64,000 nucleotides of DNA from Bradyrhizobium acaciae (GTDB lineage Bacteria > Pseudomonadota > Alphaproteobacteria > Rhizobiales > Xanthobacteraceae): assembly GCF_020889785.1 (NCBI RefSeq), contig NZ_JACMYK010000001.1:62001-126000 (forward strand). Direction: 5' to 3'. Of this stretch, positions 60,631-64,000 are shown one piece after another. Each line of letters begins with the position of its first letter. Position 1 is the stretch's first letter. Below the pieces are notes generated by a model, which was given only the letters and a program-made list of their open reading frames with translations, ran no database searches and was not told the DNA's origin. The position numbers and the translations under genes are program-made.

Positions 60631-63511
60631 GCAACCCTCTGGCCAAGGATGAGTTTGCGACTGTAGGGCCGATTGCACCTCCGGCCGCTCATCGCATGGC
60701 GATCGATCCGCGACATCCCATTCTCCTCAACGAACGCAATGAGGTCCTGGAGGTGAGTGCCGGTCACGTCGATATCTTCGCCGTGGAGAAGGACGGCGTC
60801 CGACATCACCTGCTTCGATGTGAAATCGGTGAAATCATACTGGACTTGCACACGGCCTGTGAACGGTCAGCGATTGAGCTGCGGATCGTTGCAATCGGGG
60901 GGCCTGACGCCGAGATCATCACAATCTCGCGAAGCGAGATCGCCGTGGATCGTATGTCCGGCTGGATCGCCCGGTTGTCGCTCGCAGTCGGCTCGGCCCG
61001 ATCGGACAACGCTTTCGAATTGATCGGCGGCGAAACGAAAGAACTGTATTCGGGCGAACGTTGTCGCGGCCCGAAGCGGAGCATCCTGTGGGCCCGCATC
61101 GAAGCGGGAAGCGTAAAGCTATTGGATCTCGACCTCGAGTTCGAGGCCGGAGATCTCCCCATTCCGCTCACAGCGGATGTGTGGCTGGAAGCCGGCGAGC
61201 ATGGCTCCACGATCAAGGCGGATCCGGCCGCGCCCGAATTACCTCTGATCTTTCCGGCGCTGGACCGCTTCCATGTCGCGATTGCTGCCAGTCTAGACCA
61301 GTCGCTTGGACGTGAACGGTCGTCCCAACGGCAGCAACTCGCCCAGCGAGCCGAACTGACCCGTGCGCGGACGCTGGACGCCCTTGAGCGTCTGTCCGAA
61401 GTCGTCACCGCCCCAACCGTTCGCGCGCAGGTCGAGCTGGATGCGAGCGATCCCCTGCTCGCCAGTTGTCGGCTCGTTGCGGACGCATTGGGAAGCTCCA
61501 TCACTCACGTGAGCCGAACTCATCCCGCAGGCCAGAGCTTCGCCGACGTTCTGCAGATCGCGCGCGCATCGCGATTGCGAATTCGCCGCGTACGGTTGCG
61601 CGATGGCTGGTGGAACTGCGATGCCGGCCCCCTGCTCGGGTGGCATGGCCCCGAAAGCGACCCGGTCGCTCTGATCCGCGACCGGCGCGGCCGCTACACG
61701 ACGATCGATCCGAAGCAGGGACTGCTGAAACCGGTCAACCGCTCGGTTGCAAACGGTCTCGCACCGGAAGCCGTCAGCTTCTACAAAACCTTCCCCGCAC
61801 AACCACTTCGCTATCGCGATCTGTTGTCTTTCGCAACCCGAGGCCTTTCCAGCAGCATGGTCCGAATGGTCCTCGCGATTATTGCCATCGGGGTGCTGTC
61901 GCTGATTCCGCCACTACTGACCAATCTGCTGGTCAATTCGGTGATCCCCCGCACGGAGATCGACCAGCTCGTCGTTTGCGCGGCAGCGCTCTCCGTCGCG
62001 GCGGTCGCGATGGCGGGACTGCAGGGAATGCAGGGACTGGTGACGCTCAGGCTCGAAGGCCTCCTCGACTACAAGCTCCAGGCCTCTCTGATCGACCGTC
62101 TGCTCAGGTTGCCGGCGTCGCTGTTTCGCGACTACACGACCGGAGATTTGGTCGACCGTTCGATGGGCATTGAAGCAACGCGCCAGATCGTTACCGGACG
62201 GACCTTGCGAGGCTTTACATCGGCCCTGTTCGGCATTTTCAGTATTGGGCTCATGCTCTACTACGACCTCAAGCTCGGCAGCATCGCGCTCCTGCTCATC
62301 GCGTTCCGAGCGGCCGCGATCGTCACTGCCAGCGCCGTGCGAATCTACTACGAAAGCAAGCACTTCAATCTGCAAGGCAAGGTCAGCGGATTTGTGCTGC
62401 AGCTGATCACCGGCGTCGGCAAACTCCGCGTGGCGAACGCCGCAAATCGCGCACTTGCGCGATGGTCGGGACAATTTGCTGTTCAGAAGAGCTACTTCAT
62501 CGCCTCGCAACGAGCGGCTAACGTTCTGGTAGTGTTCGAGACGGCCTTTCCCCTTCTCGCCACCTTGATCATTTTTGCGATCGCTCGCGCACCAACAGTC
62601 AGCTCCTGGCCAATCTCGGCGCCTTTCTCGGCTTCCTCTCCGCTTTCGGCCAGACCACGGCAGCGATCGGCAACTTTGCCTCGAGCATGAGCGAATCGCT
62701 GGTGGTCATCCCCCATCTCACCCGGCTGAAGCCGATTCTTTCCACTGCCGCCGAGATCGCAGAAGATCGGCGGCCGGCAGGCGAGCTCGCAGGCGAGATC
62801 GAGTTCTCCGGCGTCACCTTCCGCTATATCGAGGGTGGACCGATCGTCCTTGACGATATCACCCTGCGCGTTTCGAGGGGGGAGTATGTAGCGATTGTCG
62901 GTCCTTCGGGGAGCGGAAAATCATCGCTGATGCGGTTGCTGCTGGACTTTGAACGACCGGAAGCCGGGACGATCTTCTATGATGGCAAGGCGCTGAACAC
63001 GATCGAGACCAATGACGTGCGCCGCCAGCTTGGGGTTGTGCTGCAAGACACGAAACTGGCAACAGGCAGTCTGTACGAAAATATTTGCGGTGGCGTCGAT
63101 CTGACGCTGGAAAAGGCCTGGGAGGCCGCGCGGCTGGCGGCGCTTGACGCGGATATTCGGCAGATGCCGATGGGTATGCACACGCTCGTTGCCGAGGGCA
63201 TCAATACGCTCTCGGGTGGACAGCGTCAGAGGCTCCTCATTGCCCGCGCGCTCGCGCGTTCGCCACGCATCCTGCTTTTTGACGAAGCGACGAGCGCTCT
63301 CGACAACCAGACGCAGGCGATCGTTGGCGCGTCGCTGGAACGGCTGAACGTCACGCGGATTGTCATTGCGCATCGGCTGAGCACGATCCGCCACGCGGAT
63401 AGAATTGTGATGCTGGTCGGTGGCAAGATCGTACAATCGGGGAGCTATGACGAGTTGACGAGCGGAACCGGTCCATTCGCAGAGTTCGCGCGGAGACAGC
63501 TTGTGGCCTAG
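60627..63511 (+). pseudogene. Second NHLM-type ABC transporter, split by a one-base frameshift
   Basis: The gene would encode about 961 residues, normal for the NHLM ABC2 protein, with a large N-terminal non-peptidase domain and membrane helices from about 410 onward. Near 62580 one base appears lost. The first part ends FPLLATLIIFAI and the next frame continues NSQLLANLGAFLGFLSAFGQ without a start codon of its own. It goes on to a full ATPase (GPSGSGKSSLMRLL, TLSGGQRQRLLIARAL, ILLFDEATSALD). Both halves are otherwise intact. An error in the read or a recent mutation is likely. If real, it would inactivate half of the exporter pair. Confidence 0.82.
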
Positions 63512-64000
63512 CCGGGCGTCGATCGATCTCGCCTCGTTACTATGCTGACCTGCGGGCCTATCTTTCGGCCGAGCCCCTCGCTGTTCTTTCGTTCGCTCCC
63601 TGTGAGCCGATCTGCCGGTCGGCTATCTTCCACCGCTTCAACTACGTCATGACCCAGACCGCGGCAGAGTATTGCAGGAACGGCCGGTAGTCGACGCGCC
63701 TTGCGAACGGCACGGTTAGCGAAACTCGCACCGCCCTTGCCAAATCGAGCACGGCCATCTCGGCATGCGATGCTATGGAACGGCGTCCTGCGCCTCAGAG
63801 ACCGCCAAGTTCGCGCGGTCGATTTGTTGACATGCGCAAGGCTTGAGGGAGGCGCGGCGTTCGTTTGGTCCGCCTATCGCATCAACTCCGACGACCAATT
63901 TCCAGGTCCGGATGGTGTGTCCAAGAGGTCACGCTACCGCTCTTGCACCCCAGCACTCGGCCACCGAGACTGTGCCCGGACTCGACTCGACCGACCGCGC
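63512..64000. other. Stretch after the export genes, no gene seen
   Basis: No convincing frame or signal. The sequence has a mixed, decayed look. Confidence 0.4.

Overview
The window looks like chromosomal DNA of a Bradyrhizobium-like alphaproteobacterium. It is GC-rich and dense in small proteins and palindromes of a kind I associate with that genus: HWE/HisKA_2 kinase, DUF1236 protein, SAM-cyclase-ATPase fusion, short His/Gly-rich exported proteins, and an AAAGCGCG-type intergenic palindrome. The genus is inferred from family content only.

Region 1 (1-8.3 kb) holds DNA-metabolism and mobile genes: a frameshifted SRAP gene, a secreted nuclease, DNA polymerase IV, and a three-gene unit of a serine recombinase and two ParB-like proteins. 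Region 2 (8.3-27.5 kb) is accessory DNA with many small exported or cytoplasmic proteins, an SGNH hydrolase and a stand-alone ATP-dependent DNA ligase. Many genes there are broken: a second ligase, a phage-type structural gene, a resolvase, a ribbon-helix-helix regulator, a LuxR-type fragment and several duplicated small genes. It ends with a 1080-residue adenylate cyclase/ATPase. Region 3 (27.8-33.2 kb) carries a HisKA_2 kinase, an orphan membrane-anchored TAXI protein, a DUF1236 protein and an intact IS3-family element.

Region 4 (33.5-44.9 kb) is a catabolic island. A five-gene minus-strand operon (two MFS transporters, a DUF1932 dehydrogenase, a LigI-like amidohydrolase and an RraA/LigK-like aldolase) diverges from a YdiJ-type FAD/Fe-S dehydrogenase. 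A second unit encodes another Tat-exported amidohydrolase and an SMP-30 lactonase, next to an IclR regulator. Two near-identical palindromes (TGAAAC-N3-GTTTC) sit in front of the two transcription units and are the likely IclR operators.

Region 5 (45-49.4 kb) is gene-poor. It has a guaA 3'-end remnant, a degenerate repeat pair and decayed copies of small genes from region 2, so it looks like an island boundary. Region 6 (48.3-63.5 kb) is the most interesting. Five short genes encode double-glycine leader peptides with divergent cores. A CRP-like palindrome (TGTGA-N6-TCAC) precedes three of them about 75 nt upstream of the start, and a fourth copy lies near the last two peptide genes. They are followed by an NHLM/NHLP-type export system: an HlyD-like adaptor, a C39-peptidase ABC transporter and a second ABC transporter carrying a frameshift. 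A cyclic-nucleotide-binding protein lies in the same locus. A cell-wall amino-sugar cluster (nagA diverging from a BadF-type kinase, murQ and a SIS deaminase) sits between the peptide genes.

No rRNA, intact tRNA or CRISPR array was seen.
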